Assembly (NCBI GenBank): GCA_016713825.1
Contig: JADJOJ010000010.1
Span: 1 to 64,000 of the forward strand
Length of the DNA: 64,000 bases
Direction: 5' to 3'
Origin: Candidatus Leptofilum gracile
GTDB taxonomy: Bacteria; Chloroflexota; Anaerolineae; Promineifilales; Promineifilaceae
The notes beneath the pieces were generated by a model. The model saw only the letters and a program-made list of their open reading frames with translations. It did not search any database and was not told the origin of the DNA. The translations under genes and the position numbers were made by a program. Within the stretch, counting starts at the first letter, position 1. The number at the start of each line of letters is the position of its first letter. Shown in pieces: positions 1 to 7,741 of this stretch.

Positions 1-1
1 G

Positions 2-649
2 CCGCCTGCTAGTACCGTTTGCGCAAATTTTGCTCAATTGCCAGTAGGAACTTCGGTAGAAGGCTTAGGCACAATTCATCCTGACTTAAATATCAGCACA
101 ACAGGTAATGCGATTGTGGTCGCTGAAGGGCAAACCCCTAGAGCCTATGGTGCACCGAATGGAGATAACAGCATATCAAATGGTGGCGTCGATGTACTCT
201 TAAACGGCTTCTATGATGATACGCAGAGACATCAATATTCGTTTTCCTTTGCACCCGGTGTAACAGTTGATTATTTCTCCTTGAATATGCTGGATTATGG
301 CGATTTTAACCCAGTTATGGCTACGAATCATTCAGTTTCACTGGTAGCCTATGATGTGGATAGAAATATTATTGATGTGAGCGCTCTTTCCTACACGAGT
401 CCAGCAGAAAGATTGCCAAGAAGCGGTTCTGCCGGTGACCTCTGGCTTACCGGTGATGCTATTACTGCTAATCCAGGGCAGCCGGGGAATTACACATTCT
501 TTGTAGCGGGTTCTGATATTGCTAGTTTAGAACTGCAATTCTCCAGCAATGTAGGTGCTGGTCCAACTGATCCGTTTTTTGCCATGTCCGTGTTGTGTTT
601 TGATCCAGCAGATGAGCCATGCACCGCCACTAATACTACTTTGTGCTAA
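2..649 (+). CDS. Secreted repeat protein, first repeat (5' end outside window)
   Basis: The frame is open to the left window edge, so the true start is upstream. The visible part is one ~207-residue unit rich in Gly, Asp, Ser and aromatic residues, which looks like an extracellular beta-sandwich. I do not recognise a named family. The same unit recurs from about 660 with very high identity (for example the shared segments GTSVE, DLNISTTGNAIVVAEGQ and LNMLDYGDFNPV). This frame stops at 649, but the DNA just beyond still matches the region upstream of the first unit in another frame. The stop therefore looks like a one-base frameshift near 620 rather than a natural end. The two segments were probably one gene, either broken or affected by sequence errors. 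Confidence 0.6.
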   Translation, partial: PPASTVCANFAQLPVGTSVEGLGTIHPDLNISTTGNAIVVAEGQTPRAYGAPNGDNSISNGGVDVLLNGFYDDTQRHQYSFSFAPGVTVDYFSLNMLDYGDFNPVMATNHSVSLVAYDVDRNIIDVSALSYTSPAERLPRSGSAGDLWLTGDAITANPGQPGNYTFFVAGSDIASLELQFSSNVGAGPTDPFFAMSVLCFDPADEPCTATNTTLC

Positions 650-685
650 TTTTGCCCAATTGCCTATGGGAACTTCGGTAGAGGC

Positions 686-1567
686 TTGGGGACTGTTCAT
701 CCTGATTTAAATATCAGCACAACAGGTAATGCAATTGTGGTTGCTGAAGGGCAAACCCCCAGAGCCTATGGAGCACCGAATGGCGATAATAGCATATCAA
801 ATGGTGGGGTAGATGTACTCCTAGCAGGTTTTTATGATGAAACGCAAGGGCACGAATATTCGTTTTCCTTTGCACCTGGTGTAACGGTTGATTACTTTTC
901 CTTGAATATGCTGGATTATGGCGATTTTAATCCGGTGTTGGCTACAAACCACTTGGTTTCACTGGTGGCCTATGATGTAGATGGAAATATTATTGATGTA
1001 AGTTCCCTTTCCTATACAAGCTCAGCAGATAGACTACCACGAAGTGGTTCGGCTGGGGATTTGTGGCTCACTGGTGATGCTATTACCTCTAGTCCAGGGC
1101 AACCTGGTAACTACATGTTCTCTGTAATGGGTTCAGAAATTGCTAGCTTGGAACTGCAATTCTCTAGCAATGTCGGCATTGGCCCAACCGATCCGTTTTT
1201 TGCCATGTCCGTGTTGTGTTTTGAGCCAGAACAGACTGATCCAGAGTTGGATCCGCCAACGGCTTCGCTGGATTTGGTTGAGCTCAAGCCTGCGCCGCTG
1301 ATTGGTGGTAAGTATCGTGTACACTATGCTTGTAGCGAAACGGCACCGAATCTGGTTTCGGCTACGATCAATGGGTACGATATGGTTGATGAACAGCAAA
1401 TCCGGTTGATTGTGGATGATAATGAGCTGGTGCGGTACGGGACAGGGCCGTGGGCCAATGAGGTGTTATTGATTCAGGCCCCTGCGTTTAGTTTTGACGT
1501 GACTTGTGCCGATGATAATGGTAATCAAGTTTCAACCAGTGTGATTCCGGAATTTGTCATTCCGTAA
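686..1567 (+). CDS. Secreted repeat protein, second repeat plus C-terminal domain
   Basis: The first ~185 residues repeat the preceding protein almost word for word. About 95 further residues follow, containing two cysteines (segments HYACSETAPN and FDVTCADDNGN) and ending shortly before a strong terminator. The marked start is a weak TTG inside the repeat. In the aligned first copy the same repeat continues upstream, and a one-base deletion near 682 (GTAGAGGCTT here, GTAGAAGGCTT in copy 1) separates the frames. Between about 622 and 684 the repeat is readable only in a third frame, so an upstream +1 and this -1 compensate each other. The most likely intact product is a single protein with two or more tandem domains. 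No catalytic motif is visible; a surface or adhesive role is inference. Confidence 0.6.
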   Translation: MGTVHPDLNISTTGNAIVVAEGQTPRAYGAPNGDNSISNGGVDVLLAGFYDETQGHEYSFSFAPGVTVDYFSLNMLDYGDFNPVLATNHLVSLVAYDVDGNIIDVSSLSYTSSADRLPRSGSAGDLWLTGDAITSSPGQPGNYMFSVMGSEIASLELQFSSNVGIGPTDPFFAMSVLCFEPEQTDPELDPPTASLDLVELKPAPLIGGKYRVHYACSETAPNLVSATINGYDMVDEQQIRLIVDDNELVRYGTGPWANEVLLIQAPAFSFDVTCADDNGNQVSTSVIPEFVIP

Positions 1568-1591
1568 AGCGTGGTAAGCGATAGTTAAAAT

Positions 1592-1631
1592 AAAAGAGCG
1601 GCTCGCTTTGTGGCGGTCCGCTCTTTTTTTT
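1592..1631 (+). terminator. Rho-independent terminator after the repeat protein
   Basis: Perfect 10-bp arms AAAAGAGCGG (1592-1601) and CCGCTCTTTT (1618-1627) flank a 16-nt loop, and the T-run continues to 1631. It lies 25 bp after the stop at 1567. The A-run before the left arm may also let it serve the facing minus-strand gene, which ends at 1778. Confidence 0.85.
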
Positions 1632-1777
1632 GCTAAGCCTGTGCGCAAATGGGGGGGGATTTCGCTTGACCGTTTTTAACTTTGGCGTTTCGGTAGATGA
1701 TCAAGCCTTGGGCTTCGTTTTCTGGACAAAAGTTATTGGTGAACGAACCCTACGGCCGTTTCCCCCACAAACATTTA

Positions 1778-2272
1778 TCACTCTGCACTCCCCGCAAATA
1801 ATGCATTTTGGATGAAATTCAGCGACTGCTGCAGCGCTTCCGGCATATCCGGCGTGGCTTCTAACGTGGTGACCGTGTGAAACGTGGTGCCTTGCAGAGC
1901 CGTGATTTCATACAGGTAGCGGTCGCAGCAGGTGTCTTCTGGCAGATAGCTGCCATTCAGGCTGAAAAAGCCGACGCTGTCCAGGCTGTGGAGCAGTTGG
2001 CTTACCTCATTGGCCGACAACCCCGGGGCGAGGCTGCTGTTGGTCTCTACCCGGCCATCGGTAAAGATAACCCACTTCTCCTCGCTGCCGCCGATGCCCC
2101 CAGAACGTTGGAAGATAACGGCCGTATCCGGTTCATACGTCGCTGTCGGCGCAGCCGTCGCTGTGGCGGCCAGTTCGTCTTCCGGTGCATGTGCCGTTTC
2201 TACCGTGCAGCTAACCAGGAGCGGCAATGATAGCCAAAAAACAAGCCAAACCGGGAGCCATTTAGAATTCAT
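1778..2272 (-). CDS. Emfourin-like lipoprotein
   Basis: Small exported lipoprotein of 164 residues. The chosen ATG is preceded by AAAGGA at good spacing and begins a signal peptide ending in the lipobox LLVSC. A longer frame to 2344 has no export logic. After a short Ala/Thr/Pro linker comes a ~105-residue domain. It has an RSGGIGG strand, a segment ending in GFFSL, a Cys-Cys-Asp-Arg motif (DTCCDRYLYEI) and a helical end (PEALQQSLNFI). That order matches the emfourin/protealysin-inhibitor fold, whose members block thermolysin-like metalloproteases. Family assignment is from memory of the pattern, so the target is inference. The gene lies 74 bp downstream of holA on the same strand. No M4 protease gene is visible here. 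Confidence 0.6.
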   Translation of the reverse strand: MNSKWLPVWLVFWLSLPLLVSCTVETAHAPEDELAATATAAPTATYEPDTAVIFQRSGGIGGSEEKWVIFTDGRVETNSSLAPGLSANEVSQLLHSLDSVGFFSLNGSYLPEDTCCDRYLYEITALQGTTFHTVTTLEATPDMPEALQQSLNFIQNALFAGSAE

Positions 2273-2346
2273 TTTTTGTCCTTTCCCCGCAAACCCGTAC
2301 CAACCTGGTTGGCTGGGCTGCTTGAAATTTATCCGGTGACACACTT

Positions 2347-3303
2347 TTACGGAGAAACGGTCAGGTTGGCGACCAGCAAATTGAGCGCTGTTGTCATATC
2401 ATTTTTGCCCGTTTTTACTTCTACATCAATGCTCAGCAAATGGCGGTAAATTTGCTCTAGCTGCACCATGCTGAACCCCTGGCACTGCTGGTACAGCTTG
2501 CCTACCACAAAGCTGTGCATCTTCAACTCCTGGCCGATGGCCGGCGGCCGTTTCCCCTCATCCGCCAGCTCTTTTACCTGAATCAACAGCCGAAACTGGC
2601 GCATGAACATAGAAAACAAGTAAAACGGATCAGCCCCCTCGCGGAATTTTTCTTGCAGCAGTTGTGAAGCGCGACGGCCGTTTCGGTTTCCCAGCGCATC
2701 CACCAAATCAAAAATACTGGCCTCCGCCGCGTAAGGGCTTAGCAGCTTCACCTCGTCAGACTGAATCTCTTCGCCGTTGCAGTAGAGCAGCAGTTTTTCA
2801 ATTTCTCGGCTCAAGATGTCCATCTGGCTGCCGATGTTGACAGCTAACATGTGGGTCGCCTGGGGCGAGATACGGCCGTTCTCCCCCTCCACCTTCTGCT
2901 TGATCCACCGCTCCAGCGTCGCCCCCTCTGGCTTGCTAAACTGCTTGACATAGCCACTTTTTTCGCTCTCCGCCAGCTTTACCAGCGGATCGTTGGCCCG
3001 CAGCGCTTGCGGCTCCAAAAAGAGCAGACGCGTCGTTTCTGGCAGGTTAGGCAGGTACGCTAGCAGCTGCTTCTGGTACGATTTGTCCAGCTTGCCGCTG
3101 AGCAAATCCCGCACAATCACCAGCCGTACCTTCGCCAAAAACGGCATGGCGCTGGCCGCCTGCTGCAGCTGCGAGAACGTCACGTTGCCCTCCAGCTTCG
3201 TCGTATTCAAATCCAGCATCGCCGGATCGCCCAGTTTGCCAATCAGCTGGGCCACCGTCTCTTGCTGCGCGTGCGTGTCGTCACCGTGGAATATGTAAAA
3301 CAT
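2347..3303 (-). CDS. holA: DNA polymerase III subunit delta
   Basis: Delta subunit of the clamp loader, which opens the beta sliding clamp during replication. The 318-residue length is normal. The N-terminal region (FYIFHGDD... then a LDLNTTKLEG-like strand, residues 1-140) is the degenerate AAA+ fold that lacks a Walker A motif. A middle helical lid contains the typical SREIEKLLLY segment. The C-terminal collar helices (about 210-318) include the conserved EASIFDLVDALGNRNGRRA stretch and LYQQCQGFSMVQLEQIY. The start follows a G-rich stretch (GAGGGGTAGATC). It is the first gene of a minus-strand unit and is separated from the next upstream gene by G/C-rich hairpins. Confidence 0.93.
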   Translation of the reverse strand: MFYIFHGDDTHAQQETVAQLIGKLGDPAMLDLNTTKLEGNVTFSQLQQAASAMPFLAKVRLVIVRDLLSGKLDKSYQKQLLAYLPNLPETTRLLFLEPQALRANDPLVKLAESEKSGYVKQFSKPEGATLERWIKQKVEGENGRISPQATHMLAVNIGSQMDILSREIEKLLLYCNGEEIQSDEVKLLSPYAAEASIFDLVDALGNRNGRRASQLLQEKFREGADPFYLFSMFMRQFRLLIQVKELADEGKRPPAIGQELKMHSFVVGKLYQQCQGFSMVQLEQIYRHLLSIDVEVKTGKNDMTTALNLLVANLTVSP

Positions 3304-3322
3304 GATCTACCCCTCACCCCAA

Positions 3323-3373
3323 CCCTCTCCCTCAAGGGAGAGGGAGCCAGTTCCCCTCCCCGTCGGGGGAGGG
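3323..3373. repeat. Paired G/C-rich hairpins in the intergenic gap
   Basis: Two small perfect hairpins sit between the DUF6391 gene and holA. One has arms CCCTCTCCCT / AGGGAGAGGG (3323-3332 and 3335-3344), and the other CCCTCCCC / GGGGAGGG (3354-3361 and 3366-3373). Neither has a clear T-run. This type of CCCTCTCCC-rich palindrome is a common interspersed intergenic repeat in bacteria; a terminator or mRNA-stability role is possible. Confidence 0.6.
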
Positions 3374-3385
3374 TTAGGGAGGGGG

Positions 3386-3958
3386 TTAATTTACCGTCGT
3401 AATCCGATAAGATTTTGCATTTGTCTGGCTGCCGCCAGTGAGCAGCAGTTGGAACAGCCGCGTAACCGGTGAAGGCTGCACAGGGCGGATGCTTTGCAGC
3501 TGCATTTCCTGCAAATCCCCTTCGACCGTATACCGGGCCTGAAGCTGCACGCCAATTGGGCGCGAAATAATCAGCGAAACCACCACCGCCAAAATGGCCG
3601 AGGGCAGTGCGCCCAGCAGCACCGTCAGGCTCATATTTTGCTGCTTTTGGCGGCGCTGCTCAATGGCAAAGCTGGCCTGGGCGGCCACGGTGGCCATCGT
3701 GGCCGTGGTTAGCAGCACGGTGCCACAGTTGGGATGCACCGCCAGGTGATGCTCACCCTTTTTCATCCGGTTGAATGCCTCTTCCACCGCATCGGCCACA
3801 TCATTTTCACTGATGTTGCCGTAGATGTTCAGGCTGAACCCTTTGTGATTGGAGTTGCCCTGGGCGCTGAAATTTTTGTGCTTTTCGCTAAGCACATGAA
3901 TGGTGGCATGTTCCAAGCCATGATTGCGTCGTACGCGGCTGATGAGTTGAGTAAGCAT
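3386..3958 (-). CDS. DUF6391 family membrane protein
   Basis: Protein of 190 residues with a conserved N-terminal half (RRNHGLEHATIHVLSEKH, NIYGNISENDV and HLAVHPNCGTVLLTT) that I recognise as the DUF6391 family, known in Chloroflexota and cyanobacteria but without assigned function. The conserved His residues and the HPNCG motif could bind metal; that is inference. Two hydrophobic segments follow (about residues 82-98 and 110-130). The basic QRRQKQQ between them suggests a hairpin membrane anchor. The start is supported by GGAGG seven bases upstream. It is the most upstream gene before holA, so the two may be co-transcribed apart from the hairpins between them. Confidence 0.75.
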   Translation of the reverse strand: MLTQLISRVRRNHGLEHATIHVLSEKHKNFSAQGNSNHKGFSLNIYGNISENDVADAVEEAFNRMKKGEHHLAVHPNCGTVLLTTATMATVAAQASFAIEQRRQKQQNMSLTVLLGALPSAILAVVVSLIISRPIGVQLQARYTVEGDLQEMQLQSIRPVQPSPVTRLFQLLLTGGSQTNAKSYRITTVN

Positions 3959-4028
3959 AAAGCCTCCGGCTAAAGAGATACATTTTCTTGATGAATGCTT
4001 TTTGAAGAAAACGATCTCGTCATGTTGT

Positions 4029-4076
4029 GGCCGGTCTCTGACCGTGCCACTAAACCGGCTCGGTCAGAGACCGGCC
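4029..4076. repeat. Perfect 16-bp inverted repeat
   Basis: Arms GGCCGGTCTCTGACCG (4029-4044) and CGGTCAGAGACCGGCC (4061-4076) are perfectly complementary around a 16-nt spacer. No T-run follows on either strand. A decayed relative occurs at about 61723-61757, which suggests an interspersed element rather than a local regulatory hairpin. The surrounding stretch 3959-4245 holds no gene that I can support. Confidence 0.75.
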
Positions 4077-4177
4077 GGAGCCAACACCAAAATTTTTAAA
4101 GTATCAAAATCAATGTGCGATCTCAATGGGTCAATCGTAAATCGTTATGGGCCAATCGTCAATTTGAAATTATTGAG

Positions 4178-4242
4178 AAGTGCCAGGCACGGGGTGAGCG
4201 ATCCTGCGTAAGCGAGCGGCTTTAACCCCGTCCCTGGCACTT
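4178..4242. repeat. 17-bp inverted repeat downstream of the MurE-type gene
   Basis: Arms 4178-4194 (AAGTGCCAGGCACGGGG) and 4226-4242 (CCCCGTCCCTGGCACTT) pair with one mismatch around a 31-nt spacer. The element ends 3 bp past the stop of the minus-strand ligase gene, so it could act as its 3' stabiliser or terminator. It has no uridine tract. Confidence 0.65.
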
Positions 4243-4245
4243 CCA

Positions 4246-5880
4246 TTAAACGGTCACTTTGAAATTGGGATCAAAGGTAGGCAGGCCCAGATCGGGCATC
4301 GGTTTACCAGCCAAAAAGGCGTCCAGGGCGGCTTCGGTGGCGTGAATGTCGTCCCAGGGGTATTCGGTGGTGATGAAGCACATCGACTGCTCGTGCCCTT
4401 TGCCCGCCACCAGCACAAAATCTTCCGGGCGGGCCAGGTGCAGGGCAAAATGGATCGCTTGCCCCCGGTCGGGAATGCGCCAGAACGTTTGGCCTTCTAT
4501 GCCACCTTCGGCTTCGCAGCCAGCGGCCATTGCCGTCAGAATGTCATCCAGCGATTCGGTGCGGGGGTCTTCGGCGGTGAGCACGGTTTGGTCCGCCAGT
4601 TGGGTGGAGATTTCGGCCATCAGGCGGCGCTTTTCCGGGTCGCGCTTGCCTGCGCTGCCAAAAACGGTGATGATACGGCCGTCTCTCCCCATCTGCCCCA
4701 AAATCCCCCGCGCTGCCTGGATCGCTTTTTCCAAACCATCGGGCGTGTGGGCAAAATCCACATGCACAATAAACTGCTGCCCGCGCTGAATCTGGTGCAT
4801 ACGGCCGTGTATCTGCCCCACCGCCTGCAATCCTTTTTGAATGGTTTCTGGGGCAATGCCCAGCGCGTGCCCCGCCCCGGCGGCGGCCAGCATGTTGAGC
4901 ACGTTGAAAATGCCCAGCAGCGGTGAGCGCACCGGCAGCGCCTGCCCATCCAGGTGCAGGGTAAAGCTGGAGCCGCCCGGATCCGTCACCAAATCGGTGA
5001 CGTGCAGGTCGGCGGCGGGGTTGTGCAGGCTGTAGCTGATCTGGCGAGGAGCCTTGATGGCGGCCAGGCGCTGGTAGGAGCTGTCATCCAGGTTGAGGAT
5101 GGTGGTTTTGGTGACGGGCGCGGGCTTGTGTGGCGTGGCGTCGTTGCCCGCCACGCTGCGGAAGAGGCGCTCTTTGGCCTGGGCGTACGCTTCAAAGCTG
5201 CCGTGGTAATCTAAATGTTCGTGGGTAATGTTGGTGATGATGGCGATGTCGAAGGCAACGGCCGTTACCCGATGCTGCGCCAATCCGTGCGAAGTGGTTT
5301 CTAAAATGCAGTGGGTCAGCCCCGCATCCACCATCTGGCGCAGGTAGCGCTGCACCACCGGCGCTTCCGGTGTGCTCACGTGCAGCTCCAGCGCCTCCTC
5401 GCGGTCGCCAATGATGGCTTTGAGGGTGCTGACCATGCCGGTGCGCAGGCCAGCGGCGCGCAAAATTCCGTAGGTCAGGTCGGCGGTGCTGGTTTTGCCG
5501 TTGGTGCCCGTGACGCCAATTGTGATCAGCTGCTGGCTGGGGAAGCTGTACCAGGCGGCGGCGAGCCAGGCCAGCGTTTCGGCGGTGTCTGGCACCTGCC
5601 AGTAAACCACATTTTCTGGCACGGTGAGGCCAAGTTCGGCTGGCGATTTTTGCGCCAGGATGAAGGTGGCGCCCAGCGCAATCGCTTTGCCAATCCAGGG
5701 ATGGCCGTCGCTGCCGGTACGTACCCGGGCGACAAAACTGCTGCCGGGCTGCACTTCGCTCGTTTTTTCGGTAAACATTTGGATGGCAACGTCGGGGCCA
5801 GTGTAAGATGGTGGTTGCAGGTGAGGGGTGTGGTGAACGGCCGTTTGCCAGTCGGCTATCAGTTGCTTGATGCTTCGCAT
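4246..5880 (-). CDS. murE: MurE-type UDP-N-acetylmuramoyl peptide ligase
   Basis: Cytoplasmic Mur ligase that adds the third amino acid to UDP-MurNAc-L-Ala-D-Glu in peptidoglycan synthesis. The protein has 544 residues, slightly longer than usual. The N-terminal Mur-ligase domain is followed by the ATP-binding GVTGTNGKTST loop. The LETTSHGLAQHR segment and the conserved NITHEHLDYHGS motif come next. The C-terminal domain carries EDPRTES in place of the usual DNPR motif that reads diaminopimelate, and later VAGKGHE. The first ~13 codons of the longer frame derive from a run of GGAGATT repeats, so I place the start at the ATG at 5880. The gene stands apart from any cell-division cluster. The altered DNPR-like motif leaves the third amino acid uncertain. 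Confidence 0.85.
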   Translation of the reverse strand: MRSIKQLIADWQTAVHHTPHLQPPSYTGPDVAIQMFTEKTSEVQPGSSFVARVRTGSDGHPWIGKAIALGATFILAQKSPAELGLTVPENVVYWQVPDTAETLAWLAAAWYSFPSQQLITIGVTGTNGKTSTADLTYGILRAAGLRTGMVSTLKAIIGDREEALELHVSTPEAPVVQRYLRQMVDAGLTHCILETTSHGLAQHRVTAVAFDIAIITNITHEHLDYHGSFEAYAQAKERLFRSVAGNDATPHKPAPVTKTTILNLDDSSYQRLAAIKAPRQISYSLHNPAADLHVTDLVTDPGGSSFTLHLDGQALPVRSPLLGIFNVLNMLAAAGAGHALGIAPETIQKGLQAVGQIHGRMHQIQRGQQFIVHVDFAHTPDGLEKAIQAARGILGQMGRDGRIITVFGSAGKRDPEKRRLMAEISTQLADQTVLTAEDPRTESLDDILTAMAAGCEAEGGIEGQTFWRIPDRGQAIHFALHLARPEDFVLVAGKGHEQSMCFITTEYPWDDIHATEAALDAFLAGKPMPDLGLPTFDPNFKVTV

Positions 5881-5929
5881 GGGAGATTGGAGATTGGAGA
5901 TTGGTGATTGATTATTCACTTTCCACTTT

Positions 5930-6169
5930 TCACTTTTTACTTATCACTGGGTTTATCCCAAATCGCGTTCCCTGCGCTATCAATCCCGTCACGCCAGACC
6001 CGGCCACGCTCATCACCCGGCTGTCGGCAAAGTAGGGGAAGTCGAAGGTGACGGGGTCGCCAGCGGCCAGGCCGGGCAGGGGCATGAGGCGGGCGGTGAG
6101 CGGCTTGTGGAGGCGGCTGGCCAACATGGCGACGTCGAGGAGAACGGCCGTTAACGCCCCTCGCTCACC
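5930..6169 (-). pseudogene. C-terminal end of the DUF711 protein, displaced by a frameshift
   Basis: Translating past the premature stop of the DUF711 gene in the adjacent frame gives GERGALTAVLLDVAMLASRL and then PLTARLMPLPGLAAGDPVTF. This is the expected C-terminal continuation of the family, leading to the final FADSRVMSV segment and a stop at 5930. Removing one base in the G-run around 6170-6175 joins both parts into a ~394-residue protein. Either the gene is recently broken or the G-run was misread. An independent start at the ATG at 6127 would make a 65-residue fragment that is unlikely to fold alone. Confidence 0.7.
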
Positions 6170-7115
6170 TCCCCGGCAGCGGAATGGTATCCAGCCCCAC
6201 GCCGCAAACGGCGCTGTAGCTGAGCAAATCTTGCACTGTCAGCACTCCCTCGGCGGCGCGGCGAGCCAGCACAGAATCTTCCAGCACGGGCAGCATGAGG
6301 CCAGAGAAGCCGCAGGTGGGGAAGTTGGCCCGGGCAATGGCTTCAGTCACAAAGCCAGCGGCAAACAGGCTGCCTGCGCCGCCCAGATGGGGCACGCCCA
6401 GCGCTTCCAGCGCCCCGCCCAGGCTTTTGTCATCGGTGGGGAAGGGGGCCAGGGAAAAGTCGATGCCGCTGAAGGGGATGCCGAATTCGGCGGCTATTTT
6501 TTCGGCGATGAGGGTGAGTTGGAAAGCGGCCGTTTCTATTGCCTCAATCAAATTTTGCCGCGCCTCCGCCAGGGTGTTTGCTGCCTGGATCGCTTGCAGC
6601 GCAATGTCGGCCGACTCTACGGCGATGGCAAAATGGGCCGGGCCGCCCTGGTGATAAGCCACTGGGAAAAACGGCGATCCGGGGGGGCAGTTGGCCAGGG
6701 CGGTTAAATAAAGATTGCCAAAGCCGTTGGCCAAAATTTTGCTGACCGTTTGAATGAGAACGGCCGTTTGCTGGCAGCGGGCGGTGTCAATCTGCCCCTG
6801 CGTGTCGGCAATTTCCACGGTGGCAAACAGCACGTCGGTGGCGGCTAGCAGCGCCGGAATCTGCTCAATCCAGCGGGCTTCATGCCGCAGCAGCACTGGC
6901 CCCAGGCTGATGTAGCTGGCTCCGGCGGCCTGCCATTTTGCGGCCAGCTGCTGGGCGTCGTTATCCTTTGTCCACCAATCGGGGAAGGGGGGCAGGGCCA
7001 GCCGGGTGCTTTGCAGGGGGTAGGGGAAGGGGGTGCGAACGGCCGTAAAAAAATCGGCCATCAGCCCGGTCGGGAAATCAGGGTCACAAAATAGAGTTAC
7101 AGAACGAATATCCAT
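6165..7115 (-). CDS. DUF711 family protein (frameshifted)
   Basis: Protein of the DUF711/UPF0210-like family, function not established. The 316-residue frame begins MDIRSVTLFCDPDFP and carries the family hallmarks GIDFSLAPFPTDDKSLGGAL (about residues 220-239) and VCGVGLDTIPLPG at the end. It then stops abruptly at 6165, although the family continues for some 75 residues. The missing part lies directly downstream in the next frame. The start follows no strong ribosome site, but alignment of the first strand supports it. It is preceded by a divergent small gene at 7217. The family name is recognition from motifs; the stop is probably not the native end. Confidence 0.75.
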   Translation of the reverse strand: MDIRSVTLFCDPDFPTGLMADFFTAVRTPFPYPLQSTRLALPPFPDWWTKDNDAQQLAAKWQAAGASYISLGPVLLRHEARWIEQIPALLAATDVLFATVEIADTQGQIDTARCQQTAVLIQTVSKILANGFGNLYLTALANCPPGSPFFPVAYHQGGPAHFAIAVESADIALQAIQAANTLAEARQNLIEAIETAAFQLTLIAEKIAAEFGIPFSGIDFSLAPFPTDDKSLGGALEALGVPHLGGAGSLFAAGFVTEAIARANFPTCGFSGLMLPVLEDSVLARRAAEGVLTVQDLLSYSAVCGVGLDTIPLPGR

Positions 7116-7216
7116 ACCGCGCTATTGTACCCAATTTGACAGATGGCAGGAATCACCGCTAGAATCAGCCTCCGTCAGCTTTCCAACTGGAGAAAATTAG
7201 CTAACTGGCGGGTCAA

Positions 7217-7726
7217 ATGGATAAATTCATGGATATGTCTGCAGAAACAGACCCACAACCAGAAAAAGAAACAGATGTCGTGGAACCGGTGGTGGCGACT
7301 GCTGAATCTACCGAAGAGCAGCTCTCTGAGCCACAAGCGCAGCCAAAACGTTACGAGCGCAAGCCAAAGAGAGGGAAGTCAGGGTCACGCCAGCCAGGCA
7401 AGAGCCAGAGCTCGCTGCGCCAGGTGGCAGACCGGTTTGCGGCGTGTGGGCGGTGCAGCTATTTCTGGGCGGGGTATAAGGTTTTGTGTGGGGAAGAGGC
7501 TCAGGAAACGGCCGTAAACCAAAGCGATGAGGGCTGGCTAGATTTGCAATGGAACGGCCAAATGCCAAATTTGCTGCTGGAATCGTATGGCATTCGTATG
7601 GACGTTGAGTTTTTCCATTACGAAGGGTGCTGCAAGGAGTGCCGCCGCCGTTTTGTGTACCATGCCCCCGAGGCGGAGGCTGAACCAGCCAGCCTGGCTA
7701 TTGAGATTTCGCCGCACAGGATGTAG
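7217..7726 (+). CDS. Hypothetical protein with a four-Cys, zinc-ribbon-like region
   Basis: Protein of 169 residues that I do not recognise. The first ~70 residues are hydrophilic and low in complexity, with Glu/Pro then Lys/Arg/Ser runs (EPQAQPKRYERKPKRGKS-like), suggesting a disordered basic linker. The rest has a CGRCSYFWAGYKVLCG segment and later GCCKECRRRF, giving six to seven cysteines in CxxC-like pairs as in zinc-binding proteins. Start choice is uncertain because ATG also occurs at codon 5; a GGCGGG stretch precedes the first. It is flanked by minus-strand genes on both sides and appears monocistronic. Confidence 0.7.
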   Translation: MDKFMDMSAETDPQPEKETDVVEPVVATAESTEEQLSEPQAQPKRYERKPKRGKSGSRQPGKSQSSLRQVADRFAACGRCSYFWAGYKVLCGEEAQETAVNQSDEGWLDLQWNGQMPNLLLESYGIRMDVEFFHYEGCCKECRRRFVYHAPEAEAEPASLAIEISPHRM

Positions 7727-7741
7727 TAGCGGCTGGCTAGC

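Noticed and set aside
1133..1399. Minus-strand frame inside the repeat protein
   Set aside because: It is antisense within a repeated coding region and has no ribosome site or homology.
4246..5919. N-terminal extension of the MurE-type ligase up to 5919
   Set aside because: The first 13 codons come from a GGAGATT-type simple repeat that is intergenic elsewhere; the start at 5880 fits the family.
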